Made by a program: the position numbers and the translations under genes. A DNA stretch of 64,000 bases. Source: Rhodocyclales bacterium. GTDB lineage: Bacteria > Pseudomonadota > Gammaproteobacteria > Burkholderiales > Rhodocyclaceae. The DNA lies in the NCBI GenBank assembly GCA_016215645.1, contig JACRIX010000061.1:1-64000 (forward strand), read 5' to 3'. Positions within the stretch are counted from its first letter, which is position 1; every line of letters begins with the position of its first letter. The notes beneath the pieces are model-generated. The model searched no databases, had not been told where the DNA came from, and worked only from the letters and a program-made list of their open reading frames with translations. Shown here piece by piece: positions 41,278 through 50,480 of the stretch.

Positions 41278-41362
41278 CATGCGTCGCTCCATGTTCCTGG
41301 AGGCACATCGCCTGAGGCGGTGCGACTCCGGTTTCATAAGCGAGGCAGTTTTCAGGGCCTCG
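41278..41362 (-). ncRNA. duplicated 85-nt block, possible structured leader (copy A)
   Basis: Gapless counterpart of 37989-38073. On the minus strand it contains the hairpins GTCGCAC...ATGTGCC (loop TCA, imperfect) and CTCCA-GGAACA-TGGAG. It lies between the promoter-like block at 41560-41601 and the MCP remnant/cheW. It also falls in an open frame starting at 41337, but most differences from copy B change the amino acid, which argues against protein constraint. Confidence 0.35.
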
Positions 41363-41559
41363 ATACTGCGGCGACTGCTTCAGCCGCTTGCGTTGTGTCC
41401 TGCGTCGATACCGATGATGCCGGTGACGGGAGATCCTTCACCACCGGCGGCGGTGGGTGCCACGTTGCAGGGCGCCAACCCGGGTACATTGCCTTGATGT
41501 CCTCCCGGACGAATGTCGAGGTCCGGTACAAGCGAATTCTGTCGAGCTGGCGGACAATT

Positions 41560-41601
41560 GTTTATCCGTAAAATATGCGACAAACTGCGGTTCATACGTA
41601 G
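41560..41601 (-). promoter_or_regulatory. duplicated 42-bp promoter-like block (copy A)
   Basis: On the minus strand CCGCAGTTT, 12 nt, ACGGATAA: a fair match to a sigma-28 (FliA) promoter. The rest of the gap 41363-41645 shows no other gene I can support. Confidence 0.4.
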
Positions 41602-41645
41602 CGCCACAGTGCCGTGGCAGCCGGACGAACGGGGCAGACCCGGTA

Positions 41646-43793
41646 TCACTGCGCAAGGCCGGCCGGGATCACGACAGGCCCGGTGAGCCTCAGGCGTGTA
41701 GTCATGAGCCCCTCGGCATCGAGCTCGCGGCTCAGTTCCGCGCCCTGTTGCGGCAGCAGGGCGCGCACCAGGCGCAAACCCATGCCGCCAACATGGCCGT
41801 TGTCGATGTCAAACGTCGGCCCGGTCTTCGACACATTTACTATGCATATTTTGGCACCCGTCTCATCGGCGCTCAGCGATACCCACGGATCGCGGCTGCC
41901 GACGGGCGAATGCTTGACCGCGTTCAGGATCAGTTCATTCAGTACCAGCGCCACGGCAACGGCTTCGTCACTGTTGACGCGGATCGCGCGAACACGGTTT
42001 TCCTCGCCCTCGATGCGAAGCCCCACCCCCCGCGACGACAGGCCCGACACCGCCCTGCAGATGTTGCCGACGCTATCGCACAGGCGAATCGCTTCGTCGC
42101 TCGAAGACGCCTGCAATCCATGCACCACGGCTATCGCATACACCTGGCTGATCGCGGTTTCGAGCCGCGGGTTGTGCTCGGCCTGCCGCCCCAGTTCGTT
42201 CTCCAGCAGTCCGGCCAGTCCTTGCAGGTGGTTCTTGATGCGGTGATGGACCTCCCGCACCAGCGTATCCCGCTGCTGGCGGGCCTCCGCCAGACGCTGT
42301 TCCTCGGCCAGCTTGCGCTCGGTAATATCCTGCACGGTGCCATTCGCGTGCAGCGGCGCGCCCAGGGCGTCGAAACTGACGACGAAGCGGTCATGAACCC
42401 ACTTGATGCGGCCGTCCCGCATGCGCAGCCGATGCGTGATTTCGGTCGGCAGCCGGGTCTTAAAGGCGCGGGTGTACGTCGTCTTGACGGCTGCCACGTC
42501 ATCCGGGTGAACCGCGGCGACGAAATTCTCATACGTCGCCAGGGCCGGATCGGGATCGACCTCGAGCAGACGAAACAGCTCCAGCGTCCATACCAGCTTG
42601 CCGACCGCCAGGTCGATGGTCCAATTGCCAAGATGGGCGATGCTTTGCGCCTCGTTGAGTCTTTCTTCGCTCTCGCGCAGGTCCGCCTCGCGTTGCGTGA
42701 GGGCCTCCAGCAGGCTGTTGAATCCCGTGATCAGCTCACCGATCTCGTCGTGCCGGGTAACGGGCAGGGCCTGCAGCGGCTGGCCCGCATGCAGCCGCGA
42801 CAGTTCCTTCAAGGCCGCCAGCAGCGGTGAAAGCTGGCGGCGCAATATCCACCAGGTCAGCCCCCCGGAAAGCACGGTAAGGACGATCGCACCCAACAGC
42901 GTGCGCCGCTGGACATTGCGGATCGGCGCAAAGGCCTCCGCCGTCGGCAGCGCTGCCACGAGGAACCAGTTCGCGGCGGGGACGCCCTTGGCCGAGGCCA
43001 GCACCTCGACTCCGAAAAAATTGGTGGCGATACCCGAGCCTTCGTAGCCGGCGATGAAACGCTCTCGCAGTGCATTCGCGCCGACGCCGGGCAGCGGTTT
43101 CATGATCAGGCGCCGGTCCGTGGAGGTGACGATCAGCCGGTGCGGCTTCGAGACCAGTGAAAAGCTACCCCGCTGGCTGCTGCCGCCGCTGAAGACCCGT
43201 TCCAGGAAATTCGGCAGATCGAGCCGGGTCACGCCGCTCACGGCGCCGACAACCCGTCCGGCGGCATCGCGCACCGGCACGGTCATCGCAAACATCGGTG
43301 CCGGCGACGTCTTGCCCATGTGCGGCCGACCGATCCTCGCCTTGCCTTCGCCGAGTGTCGCGGCGACACCATCGTCGTCAAGGAGATTGCCGCCGATCCG
43401 GCCCGTGGCGCGCGGCACTTCGGCGATTGCCGTGCCGTCGGGACGCAGCACCAGCACGCCGTCATTGAACATGCTCGCGAGGACCGGGCGCTGTTCCAGC
43501 AGATCTTGCAGACCCGCCGCATTGCGTAGCCCGCCATGATCGATGCTGGCAGCCAGGCCCTCGAGCGCCGCCAGCCGGTTTTCGACTTCATGATTGATTC
43601 CCGCGGCCAGCGTGGAAGCCGTGGCGAATTGCTGGCGGCTCAGGATCGCCTGCATGTCGTCGTGCAGCGTGCGGCTGCTGAAGACGACCAGCGACCACAA
43701 GCCGACCAGGAAGCTCGCCACCGTGAGCAGCGTCAAGCGTGTCTTCAGGGAGCCCCATTGAACGTGGGCCTTGATCTTGGCCAGCCAGCTCAT
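41646..43793 (-). CDS. dCACHE-HAMP-PAS sensor histidine kinase (HisKA_2/HWE-like)
   Basis: A 715-aa membrane sensor. TM1 (about 20-40), a periplasmic double-CACHE-type domain (45-300, with FAMTVPVRDAAGRVVGAVSG), TM2 (about 303-325) and HAMP (ELSRLHAGQPLQAL, IGELITGFNSLL) are followed by a PAS domain (385-500). The kinase core has EVHHRIKNHLQGL with H517, the N-box LVLNELILNAVKHS, and GGMGLRLVRALL. HisKA_2 kinases with ANTAR partners form known pairs, and the ANTAR regulator gene is directly upstream (157-bp gap). Confidence 0.9.
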   Translation of the reverse strand: MSWLAKIKAHVQWGSLKTRLTLLTVASFLVGLWSLVVFSSRTLHDDMQAILSRQQFATASTLAAGINHEVENRLAALEGLAASIDHGGLRNAAGLQDLLEQRPVLASMFNDGVLVLRPDGTAIAEVPRATGRIGGNLLDDDGVAATLGEGKARIGRPHMGKTSPAPMFAMTVPVRDAAGRVVGAVSGVTRLDLPNFLERVFSGGSSQRGSFSLVSKPHRLIVTSTDRRLIMKPLPGVGANALRERFIAGYEGSGIATNFFGVEVLASAKGVPAANWFLVAALPTAEAFAPIRNVQRRTLLGAIVLTVLSGGLTWWILRRQLSPLLAALKELSRLHAGQPLQALPVTRHDEIGELITGFNSLLEALTQREADLRESEERLNEAQSIAHLGNWTIDLAVGKLVWTLELFRLLEVDPDPALATYENFVAAVHPDDVAAVKTTYTRAFKTRLPTEITHRLRMRDGRIKWVHDRFVVSFDALGAPLHANGTVQDITERKLAEEQRLAEARQQRDTLVREVHHRIKNHLQGLAGLLENELGRQAEHNPRLETAISQVYAIAVVHGLQASSSDEAIRLCDSVGNICRAVSGLSSRGVGLRIEGEENRVRAIRVNSDEAVAVALVLNELILNAVKHSPVGSRDPWVSLSADETGAKICIVNVSKTGPTFDIDNGHVGGMGLRLVRALLPQQGAELSRELDAEGLMTTRLRLTGPVVIPAGLAQ

Positions 43794-43950
43794 TGGCGAG
43801 TCTTCCGCCCTTTGGCAACGGCGCGCCGTGCCGGCCGCGCCACGGCGGAATCAACGGCTCCGGGATCACGACGCAGCGGCTTGGACAGGAAGTTGACCTT
43901 CATCGCACCCAAGATTTTGCCGACAGTGCGCAGCCGATTCCGACGTCCGT

Positions 43951-44610
43951 TCACTCGGTCTTTTCGGTCCGGTCCGTCTTCCGCCGCTGGCCGCTACCTG
44001 CGGGCCGGCCCTGGCCAAAGCTGCTCAGGAGATCGGCCGCGGCGGCAATCTGCTTCGCCAGTTCGCCGAGCTTTCGACCCTCGTTGCGCGCGCGCTGGCG
44101 CAACGCGTCGAAGGCGGCTTCGCTGCTGAGATGGTGGCGTTCCATCAGGATCCCCATCGCCAGGTTGATGCTGCGATCACCTTCCAGCGCCCGGCTCAGG
44201 TTATCGCGCGCGTCTTCCAGTCGATCCAGTTCCGCCGCCCGCGCCAGCGCCGCCATGATCGCCGGTACCAGTTGGTTGATCCGTATCGGTTTGACAAGGT
44301 AACCAAGCCCGCCTTCGGCTACCGCCTGTTCGACCAGTGCCTTCTCGTCGTAGGCGCTGAGAAACATGACCGGGGTGCCCGAAGTCTCGCGTATCCGGCG
44401 CGCCGCCTCGATACCCGACATGCCAGGCATATTGACGTCGAGCACCGCAATGGCCGGGCCAAGTTGCAGGCACTTTTGCACGGCTTCCTCGCCCGATGCC
44501 GCCTTTTCCACAAGAAAGCCCATTTCGGAGAGACCCATGGCCAGCGCGGCCAGCACCACACGATCGTCGTCGACCAGCAGGATGGGCTTTCCAGTATCGG
44601 TTTGATTCAC
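43951..44610 (-). CDS. REC-ANTAR response regulator
   Basis: A 219-aa regulator predicted to bind nascent RNA hairpins and prevent transcription termination. The receiver (8-125) has LLVDDD and acceptor D58 (AVLDVNMPGMSG); the ANTAR helices (about 140-190) include RSINLAMGILMERHHLSSEAAF and FDALRQRARNEGRKL, split here at the phenylalanine. The start is GTG at 44608-44610, with CAGGAG 8 nt upstream. It precedes the HisKA_2 kinase on the same strand, a common two-component pair. Its RNA targets (tandem hexaloop hairpins) were not found in this window. Confidence 0.9.
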   Translation of the reverse strand: MNQTDTGKPILLVDDDRVVLAALAMGLSEMGFLVEKAASGEEAVQKCLQLGPAIAVLDVNMPGMSGIEAARRIRETSGTPVMFLSAYDEKALVEQAVAEGGLGYLVKPIRINQLVPAIMAALARAAELDRLEDARDNLSRALEGDRSINLAMGILMERHHLSSEAAFDALRQRARNEGRKLGELAKQIAAAADLLSSFGQGRPAGSGQRRKTDRTEKTE

Positions 44611-45340
44611 GATTCGGTCTCCTGGCAGTTGCCGGGCATCGGCCCGACAGAGGAACGGAACAGGTCGACGTCGCCGTCATCGCCGGCCTGGTCACGGCGG
44701 ATCGACTGCCCCGGCCACGGCGACCATTCCCGGGTCGAGCCGGTACGAAATCCATTCTCCGCGGGGCCATCAAAGCCGGCCGGCCGCTTGCCTGGGCTCA
44801 CCCGGAAGGTGCCGACCTGGCAGTGCGGACTGGGCTCCACGGAGCACATCGAATCGCGGTGTTTCACGGCGGCGAATAGCTGTTCGCTGGCGAAGTAGAT
44901 CGTGCAACGGTATCACGGATGGCAAATCGTCATGCATTCCCGGCGGTGACAAGCCTGGCACGTCAGGTGCCGTGTCGGCACGTCCGGCGTCGGCAGCGAG
45001 CCTTGCCGGCGCGAAGGACGAATCCGGCCTGTTGCCGATGATATCCTTCTACTTGACCATCATGCGCAAGCGGTGCTAGCGTATGCATCGGCTGCGTCTT
45101 TTCAACCAGCTCTGTCTTCCTGGCCCCTGCCCCGGCCACCCGTAACCGATTCGGCGCGAACACACCCGCCCCGTTCGTCGCCCCGCCCGGCTCCATCCCC
45201 GTCAGGCCCAGCATTGACGATTGTCCAATTGCCATGGCATGCCCTGGCCGCATCGCGGCTCGAGGGCAGCTTGGAGTCGGAACCGGGAGGCCGCCATGAT
45301 CGACCGCATTTCGCATCGCCGCAACGCGTTTACCTGAACG
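44611..45340. other. 730-bp divergent intergenic region
   Basis: The gap separates the divergent ANTAR and hybrid-kinase genes. It presumably contains both promoters. GGCAC-GTCAG-GTGCC at 44957-44971 is a 5-bp dyad and also a weak sigma-54-like pattern. Small frames here lack protein-like composition, and I support no gene. Confidence 0.4.
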
Positions 45341-48300
45341 ATGTCTTCCGCCGCCGAATCCGCCGTCGACCCGAATCCGCGACAGGGTAGGGATGTGTCC
45401 GTCGCGCCGGAACGGGATCCGCACGCGCCAGGCGCGTCATCGTCAGCGCCGCGCGATCCGGCCGTTGCCCTCAGGTCGCGCATCGCCGCCTGGATAACGG
45501 CCAGTGGCACGCTCGCGCTGATTGCCGTCGTGGTCATCGGAACGCACGGTATCTTCGGCATCGGCCAGATGCGCTCGGTGGCCAACCAGCTGTTCAACCA
45601 GTCTTTCACCGAAGCCAATGCCGTCACCGAGCTGCGCCTGAACCTGGCGTTGATACGCAGCCGCATGCAGCAGCTTGCGCTTAGCGACAGCACCGAAGAA
45701 TCCACCCGTCTGCTGGCCGAATTGCGCCAACTCAGCTCGAAAACCGAAATCCTTGCTGCCCGGCTGGGCGGACTTCTGGCCGATCCCCGGCGACCGGCAG
45801 AGGATCTGATGGACCAGGTGCGCGGCTACGTGGATTTCAGGAGCAAGGTCATTGCGCTGATCCGGCAGGGCAGACGCGACGAGGCACGAGGACTGATCGC
45901 CACCACCGGAAACCGCATCTACGGCAATCTCGACGGCGGGATCGCGCGGATATCCGACCGGGTGGCCACCGAGGCCCAGGGCCTCAGCGAGGATGCAGAG
46001 CGGCAGGCGAGTGCCCTGTCCCGCGAGGTCGCCATGTCCCTGGCGGCCATGACCTGCCTGATCCTGCTGATCGGCATCGGGGTAGTGAATCGGGTCACCG
46101 GTCTGCTGGACAGCGAAAGCAAACGCCGGCACGAGGCCGAAAGCGAGATGCGCAGCAGCGAGGCCAGGCTGAAAGCCGTATTCGAATCGACCCTCGATGC
46201 GATTTTCCTCGTCACACCGGACGGCGTGATCGAGAGCGCCAATTCAGCGACGGAGAAGATATTCGGCTACCGCCGTGACACGCTCCCGGGCATGAATATC
46301 CGCATGCTGATGCCGCAATCCGCCCGCAGCCGCCATGACGCCGTCCTCCGCAGCTATGTACCGGGCGGCAACAACCGCCTCCTCGATCGGCGGCGCGAAG
46401 TGCGGGGCTTGTCTGCGAGCGGTTCGCCGCTCGATCTGGAACTCGTCGTCACCGAGATTCGCATCGACAGCGGATATCGCTTCGTCGGGGTTGTCCGCGA
46501 AATCAGCGCAGCCCGTCGGGGGCGCGAGGAACTGGAGCAGTTGCGCGACTTCGTCCAGCGTACCCTGGATGCCCTGACAGCACAGGTCTGCGTGCTCGAT
46601 CATGACGGCACCGTCATCCATGTGAATCAGGCCTGGCGCGAGTTCGGCCGCGCCAATGGCTTGCAGAGCGCGAATGACGGCGTCGGCAGCAACTACCTCC
46701 GCGTCTGCGAGGCGGCACGCGACAGCGGCGACCCCGACGCCAGAGAGGGGCTACTGATCGGCAAGGGCCTGCGCCGGATGCTCGACGGCGAGGCGACCAG
46801 CTTCTACGCCGAGTATCCCTGCCACAGTCCGACGCAGGCCCGCTGGATGGTGGTCAATGCCACCTATTTCGACAGCCGGGACGGCCGCCGGCTGGTGATT
46901 GCCCACGAGGACGTCACCGAACTTCGACGTGCGCAGCACGACCTGGCGCGCAAGATCGAAATACTGCACACGACGCTGGATGCCATGGACCACGGCATCG
47001 TGATGGTCGACAACAAGCTGACGGTCATGGCGTCAAACCGCAAGTATTACGAACTGATGCGCATGCCGGTGGAATGGCATGGACGCACCATGACCCTGCC
47101 CGACCTGATCCGCTACCAGGGGCGGCGCGGCGACTATGGCACATGCGACGTCGACCAGCAGGTCGGCTTGCGGACGGCCGTGCTGTCCCACCCGACGCTG
47201 CACCGGACCGAGCGCGTTTTCGACGATGGGGCGGTAGTCGAGATCCACTGGAACACCCTGCCCCATGGCAAGGGCGCGGTGGCCACGTTCCGGGACGTCA
47301 CCTCGCGCAAACGCGCTGAACGGGAGCTGCGGCTGGCCAAGGAGGATGCGGAAGCGGCGAGCGCGGCGAAAAGCGCGTTCCTCGCCACCATGAGCCACGA
47401 GATCCGCACGCCGATGTACGGCATCATCGGCATGGCCGAACTGCTCGATGGCACGTCGCTGGCCGAAGACCAGCGCAAGATGGTCGCCACCGTGCGCGAC
47501 TCCGGCAACGCGCTGCTCGCGATCGTCAACGACATCCTCGATTTCTCGCGCATCGAGGCCGGCAAGCTGCAGATCGACGCCGAGCCGATGTCGCTGCGCG
47601 CGGCCATCCGTTCCGTGGTGGATATACTGACGCCCGCCGCGAGTAAGAAGAACCTCAGCTTCTATGCCAATGTTTCTTCGCTGGTCCCGGACCGGCTGAT
47701 CGGCGATGCGGCACGTTTGCGGCAAATCCTGTTCAATCTCGGCGGCAATGCCATCAAATTCACCGACGGCGTTGGCGCCGATGGCCGGCGCGGGCGCGTC
47801 ACGCTTCGCGTACAGATCGAGGCCGGGGAGATGGTCAGCCCTGCCGTGATCCGCTTCCTGATCGAGGACAATGGCATCGGCATGGACGAGGGGGCGATTG
47901 CGCGCCTGTTCCAGCCATTCTCCCAGGCCGACTCGGCTACCACCCGGCGCTTCGGCGGCTCCGGACTTGGCCTGTCGATCTGTGCCCGCCTGGCAAACAT
48001 GATGGGCGGCGAGATCGATGTCGTAAGCCATCCCGGCGAGGGGTCGATCTTCACGCTGCGCCTGCCCTTCGTGGTCGACGAGACCCGCGGCAACGAGGTC
48101 GGCGACGCGCCGGCGACGCACTACGCCGAGGCCAACGGCAACGCCGGAGCGGCGATATCCGACCCTGCGCGGGTGCCTTCCGCGGCAGCGACCGCCAGCG
48201 CGCTGCTGGTGGCGGAGGACAATCCCGTCAATCAGCAATTGATCATGCGTCAGCTGGGTCTGCTCGGCTATACCGCCGACCTGGCCGCCAACGGACGCGA

Positions 48301-49009
48301 CGCGCTTCAACTGCTGACCCACAAGCGATACGATCTGCTGCTCACCGATTGCCAGATGCCGGAGATGGACGGCTACGAGCTGACGCGCGCCCTGCGCGAA
48401 CGAGAACAGCTGGACCACCGCCAACCGCGTCTGCCCATCATCGCATTCACCGCCAACGTCCTGGCGCACGACGTGCAGCTATGTCGCGAGGCGGGCATGG
48501 ATGACGTAATCGGCAAGCCCGTCACGCTGAATGAACTGCGGGCGAAGCTGCTGCGCTGGCTGGAGTCGGTCCCGGCCGGGCTGGCAGAGGACGGCGACGG
48601 CCCAAGGGAGGCCGAGGCATCGCCAGATGTATCACCGCGACCGGTGAATTTCGATCGCCTCACCGAAGTGATTGGAGCGAATCCGGTTTCGCGCGCACGT
48701 ATCCTGACCATGTGCAGGCAGTCTACGTGCACCCTGCTGGACGAGCTTCGAGCGGCAGCTGCCAACAGCGAGCTGGCAACGCTTGGCGCACTTGGTCACA
48801 GGTTCAAGTCCTCGGCCCGGACCATCGGTGCCGATGCGCTCGCCGATGCTTGCGAGGCTCTGGAGCAGACTGCCGGCAGCGGCGATATCCAGGCCTGCGT
48901 CGTGCGTGTCGAGGCGGTACTGCGGCATGGCGCCACGGCGATAGCGGAGATCGATGCGCACCTGGGCGAGACCGGGCTGGATCAGGAAAAGACCGCGACA
49001 GAAACCTGA
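45341..49009 (+). CDS. membrane hybrid histidine kinase (4HB-PAS3-HisKA-REC-Hpt)
   Basis: A 1222-aa sensor kinase. TM helices at about 46-68 and 232-252 bracket a helical periplasmic domain resembling a four-helix bundle. Then PAS (270-385), PAS with SNYLRVC and EYPCHSP (400-520), a PAS_7-like domain (540-650), HisKA with H686 ([12 protein letters not shown]), HATPase ([10 protein letters not shown]), a receiver with D1003 ([12 protein letters not shown]) and an Hpt domain with H1153 ([12 protein letters not shown]). No obvious ribosome site precedes ATG 45341; GTG 45395 with GGGTAGGGA upstream is an alternative. No cognate regulator is adjacent on this strand. Confidence 0.88.
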   Translation: MSSAAESAVDPNPRQGRDVSVAPERDPHAPGASSSAPRDPAVALRSRIAAWITASGTLALIAVVVIGTHGIFGIGQMRSVANQLFNQSFTEANAVTELRLNLALIRSRMQQLALSDSTEESTRLLAELRQLSSKTEILAARLGGLLADPRRPAEDLMDQVRGYVDFRSKVIALIRQGRRDEARGLIATTGNRIYGNLDGGIARISDRVATEAQGLSEDAERQASALSREVAMSLAAMTCLILLIGIGVVNRVTGLLDSESKRRHEAESEMRSSEARLKAVFESTLDAIFLVTPDGVIESANSATEKIFGYRRDTLPGMNIRMLMPQSARSRHDAVLRSYVPGGNNRLLDRRREVRGLSASGSPLDLELVVTEIRIDSGYRFVGVVREISAARRGREELEQLRDFVQRTLDALTAQVCVLDHDGTVIHVNQAWREFGRANGLQSANDGVGSNYLRVCEAARDSGDPDAREGLLIGKGLRRMLDGEATSFYAEYPCHSPTQARWMVVNATYFDSRDGRRLVIAHEDVTELRRAQHDLARKIEILHTTLDAMDHGIVMVDNKLTVMASNRKYYELMRMPVEWHGRTMTLPDLIRYQGRRGDYGTCDVDQQVGLRTAVLSHPTLHRTERVFDDGAVVEIHWNTLPHGKGAVATFRDVTSRKRAERELRLAKEDAEAASAAKSAFLATMSHEIRTPMYGIIGMAELLDGTSLAEDQRKMVATVRDSGNALLAIVNDILDFSRIEAGKLQIDAEPMSLRAAIRSVVDILTPAASKKNLSFYANVSSLVPDRLIGDAARLRQILFNLGGNAIKFTDGVGADGRRGRVTLRVQIEAGEMVSPAVIRFLIEDNGIGMDEGAIARLFQPFSQADSATTRRFGGSGLGLSICARLANMMGGEIDVVSHPGEGSIFTLRLPFVVDETRGNEVGDAPATHYAEANGNAGAAISDPARVPSAAATASALLVAEDNPVNQQLIMRQLGLLGYTADLAANGRDALQLLTHKRYDLLLTDCQMPEMDGYELTRALREREQLDHRQPRLPIIAFTANVLAHDVQLCREAGMDDVIGKPVTLNELRAKLLRWLESVPAGLAEDGDGPREAEASPDVSPRPVNFDRLTEVIGANPVSRARILTMCRQSTCTLLDELRAAAANSELATLGALGHRFKSSARTIGADALADACEALEQTAGSGDIQACVVRVEAVLRHGATAIAEIDAHLGETGLDQEKTATET

Positions 49010-49037
49010 TCGCCGGTTGACTTGACGGGTAATTCGG

Positions 49038-49214
49038 CGAGCACTGGCGCACAGCCTGCCGGACAACGTGGAAGCCGCCTACCGGCGCGGCGACCTCATC
49101 GACAAGCGCGTTCAGTTGATGAAAGCCTGGGCCGACTACTGCGCCAAGCCGCACGCCGAAGCCAGCATTTCGCCCCTCAGCAGCAAACGGAAAACCACCC
49201 TACGCCCGGCCTGA
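49038..49214 (+). pseudogene. C-terminal remnant of a tyrosine-recombinase (P4-type integrase)
   Basis: The frame, open after a stop at 49023-49025, encodes RALAHSLPDNVEAAYRRGDL and then IDKRVQLMKAWADYCA. This is the typical tail of P4-type phage/island integrases, where the catalytic tyrosine lies shortly before EAAYRRGDL. The catalytic core is missing and the fragment is not an independent gene. Together with the nearby toxin-antitoxin pair and tRNA-Asp it marks the scar of an integrated element. Confidence 0.7.
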
Positions 49215-49218
49215 AACA

Positions 49219-49271
49219 TGGACTTGAATCCATATTGTTTTAAGTCCATAATCTGTCCATGAGTTGGACAG
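49219..49271 (+). promoter_or_regulatory. toxin-antitoxin promoter with TGGACTT-type operators
   Basis: TTGAAT (49224-49229), 17 nt, CATAAT (49247-49252) is a strong sigma-70 promoter whose start would be at 49258-49260, i.e. on the toxin ATG at 49259, giving a leaderless mRNA. TGGACTT (49219-49225) and AAGTCCA (49242-49248) are inverted around the promoter; CTGTCCA (49253-49259) and TGGACAG (49265-49271) flank the ATG. These fit an autoregulatory HigA-type operator. Confidence 0.65.
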
Positions 49272-49648
49272 TCCTGTTCCACGATGCCTTTGATGCCGAG
49301 TTTCAGGCGCTCGATGAAGCCGTGCAGGATGAACTCTTGGCCCATGCCAAGCTGCTCGGCAAATTCGGCCCGAATCTCGGGCGGCCGACGGCGGATGGCC
49401 TGAAAGGCTCGAAGCACGCCAACATGAAGGAGTTGCGTTTTGATGGGGGCGGAGGTGTTTGGCGCATTGCCTTCGCCTTTGACCCGAAGCGACAGGCGAT
49501 TCTGCTGGTGGGTGGCGACAAGGGCGGTGCCGACCAGCGAAGGTTTTACAAGCGACTGATCGCCGTCGCCGACAAGCGATTTGATGAACATCTGGCGGAA
49601 CTGGCAGCAACAAAAGCAAAGGAGCACAAGCATGGCAAAAAAACTTGA
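49259..49648 (+). CDS. HigB-type (Gp49/RelE-ParE family) toxin
   Basis: A 129-aa toxin of the phage-derived Gp49-like HigB family, predicted to cleave mRNA. Typical blocks are LLAHAKLLGKFGPNLGRP (residue 27), LKGSKHANMKELRF, WRIAFAFDPKRQAILLVGGDK and FYKRLIAVADKRFDEHL, the last two here just within 20-residue limits. The order toxin first, antitoxin second is the HigBA arrangement. It overlaps the antitoxin by 17 bp. GC content is slightly lower than that of its neighbours, in keeping with transfer. Confidence 0.88.
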   Translation: MSWTVLFHDAFDAEFQALDEAVQDELLAHAKLLGKFGPNLGRPTADGLKGSKHANMKELRFDGGGGVWRIAFAFDPKRQAILLVGGDKGGADQRRFYKRLIAVADKRFDEHLAELAATKAKEHKHGKKT

Positions 49649-49985
49649 TGACGTGATGGCAGCCCTCCCTGCCAAGCGCCGCGCGAAAATTGAACGGCGC
49701 GCGCAGGAGCTTGCCTCGCTCAAAGACCTGCGGCAAGCCGTCGAGAAAACTCAAGTCGATCTGGCCGAAGCGCTGGGTGTCGGGCAGGACACCATTTCGC
49801 GCCTGGAACAACGCAGCGACATGCTGCTCTCCACGCTACGCCGCTACGTGGAGGGCATGGGCGGCAAACTCGAACTGGTAGCGCAGTTCCCGAACCGCCC
49901 GCCCGTCGTGATCGATCATCTGGCGAAGGACAAGCCCGCCCGCACCGTGCGGCGTACAGCCCGCATCGCGGGAGCAGCGGCATAA
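49632..49985 (+). CDS. HigA-type XRE antitoxin
   Basis: A 117-aa helix-turn-helix antitoxin that should neutralise the toxin and repress the operon. The HTH is at about 38-60 (KTQVDLAEALGVGQDTISRL), followed by EQRSDMLLSTLRRYVEGMGG, the usual XRE continuation. A long N-terminal helix (MAKKLDDVMAALPAKRRAKI) and a C-terminal basic tail flank it. ATG 49632 is chosen because the sequence then starts in the family-like MAKKLDDV and lies in the toxin 3' end. It is followed by a terminator. Confidence 0.88.
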   Translation: MAKKLDDVMAALPAKRRAKIERRAQELASLKDLRQAVEKTQVDLAEALGVGQDTISRLEQRSDMLLSTLRRYVEGMGGKLELVAQFPNRPPVVIDHLAKDKPARTVRRTARIAGAAA

Positions 49986-50014
49986 CCTGACGAGTCGGAA
50001 CATCGACAGCAGCG

Positions 50015-50047
50015 CAGCGGCCACCATCGAGTGGCCGTTGTCATTTT
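50015..50047 (+). terminator. terminator of the toxin-antitoxin operon
   Basis: A 10-bp stem (50015-50024 with 50031-50040, one G-U) has a 6-nt loop and is followed by TCATTTTT. Confidence 0.75.
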
Positions 50048-50173
50048 TCCCCTCTACGCGCTCCATCACGAGGCTTGCGGGGTTATCAGCAAGACCCGTG
50101 ACGGAGCGGTCAGAGAGTAATTCCTACCAAAAGTCAGACCTGGCGTGACGGCAATCCAGCCCAAAAAAGCGAC

Positions 50174-50192
50174 GTGGGTAGAAATGTGGGTA
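50174..50192 (+). repeat. GTGGGTA direct repeats beside tRNA-Asp
   Basis: GTGGGTA at 50174-50180 and 50186-50192, spaced 12 bp, lie just 3' of the tRNA-Asp gene. Similar GTGGGTA repeats accompany integrase attachment regions of P4-type islands, so they may be relics of arm-type sites; this is an inference. Confidence 0.35.
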
Positions 50193-50199
50193 CGAAAGC

Positions 50200-50221
50200 A
50201 AAAACGCCCCGAAAGGGGCGT
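50200..50221 (-). terminator. terminator of tRNA-Asp
   Basis: On the minus strand ACGCCCC-TTTC-GGGGCGT (50221-50204) is followed by TTTT, 14 nt beyond the tRNA 3' end. Confidence 0.8.
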
Positions 50222-50235
50222 CGTTGCGATGTACT

Positions 50236-50312
50236 TGGCGGAGTGGACGGGACTCGAACCCGCGACCCCCGGCGTGACAGGCCGGTATTCTAACCAACTG
50301 AACTACCACTCC
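50236..50312 (-). tRNA. tRNA-Asp (anticodon GTC)
   Basis: A 77-nt cloverleaf on the minus strand. The acceptor stem GGAGTGG/CCACTCC, D-arm AGTTCAGTTGGTTAGA, anticodon loop CTGTCAC with GTC, T-arm GGGTTCGAGTCCC and an encoded CCA are all visible. It has a terminator downstream and a strong promoter upstream. tRNA 3' ends are common integration targets, and an integrase remnant lies about 1 kb to the left. Confidence 0.97.
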
Positions 50313-50329
50313 CCGCTGAAGAGGCGCGC

Positions 50330-50358
50330 ATTCTGCCACAGGCCGGCGGTCCGTGCAA
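50330..50358 (-). promoter_or_regulatory. promoter of tRNA-Asp
   Basis: On the minus strand TTGCAC (50358-50353), 17 nt, CAGAAT (50335-50330). The expected start near 50323 is about 11 nt before the mature tRNA. Confidence 0.7.
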
Positions 50359-50420
50359 GAAAACTTGCCCAAGAAAACTGGCCCCCGGTGCGGACCGCCG
50401 GACGCGGGCACCGCCGGGCC

Positions 50421-50449
50421 TTGACTAAACCGCCCCGGCACGCTGCAAT
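50421..50449 (+). promoter_or_regulatory. promoter of the mmsA operon
   Basis: TTGACT (50421-50426), 17 nt, TGCAAT (50444-50449); the predicted start near 50456 lies 25 nt before the mmsA ATG. Confidence 0.5.
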
Positions 50450-50480
50450 GCGCCTCTTCCCGCGACACACGGAAATCGAC

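Noticed and set aside
41278-41362. c-di-GMP (GEMM) riboswitch for the 85-nt duplicated block
   Set aside because: Only GACGCA is shared; the tetraloop, receptor and second stem of the class are absent.
44607-44867. 86-codon frame upstream of the ANTAR gene, overlapping its GTG start
   Set aside because: The overlap looks like translational coupling, but composition is not protein-like and there is no ribosome site.
44956-44970. sigma-54-like TGGCACG, 4 nt, GTGC
   Set aside because: One mismatch at a key base, about 370 bp from the next gene, and part of a short dyad; too weak to claim.
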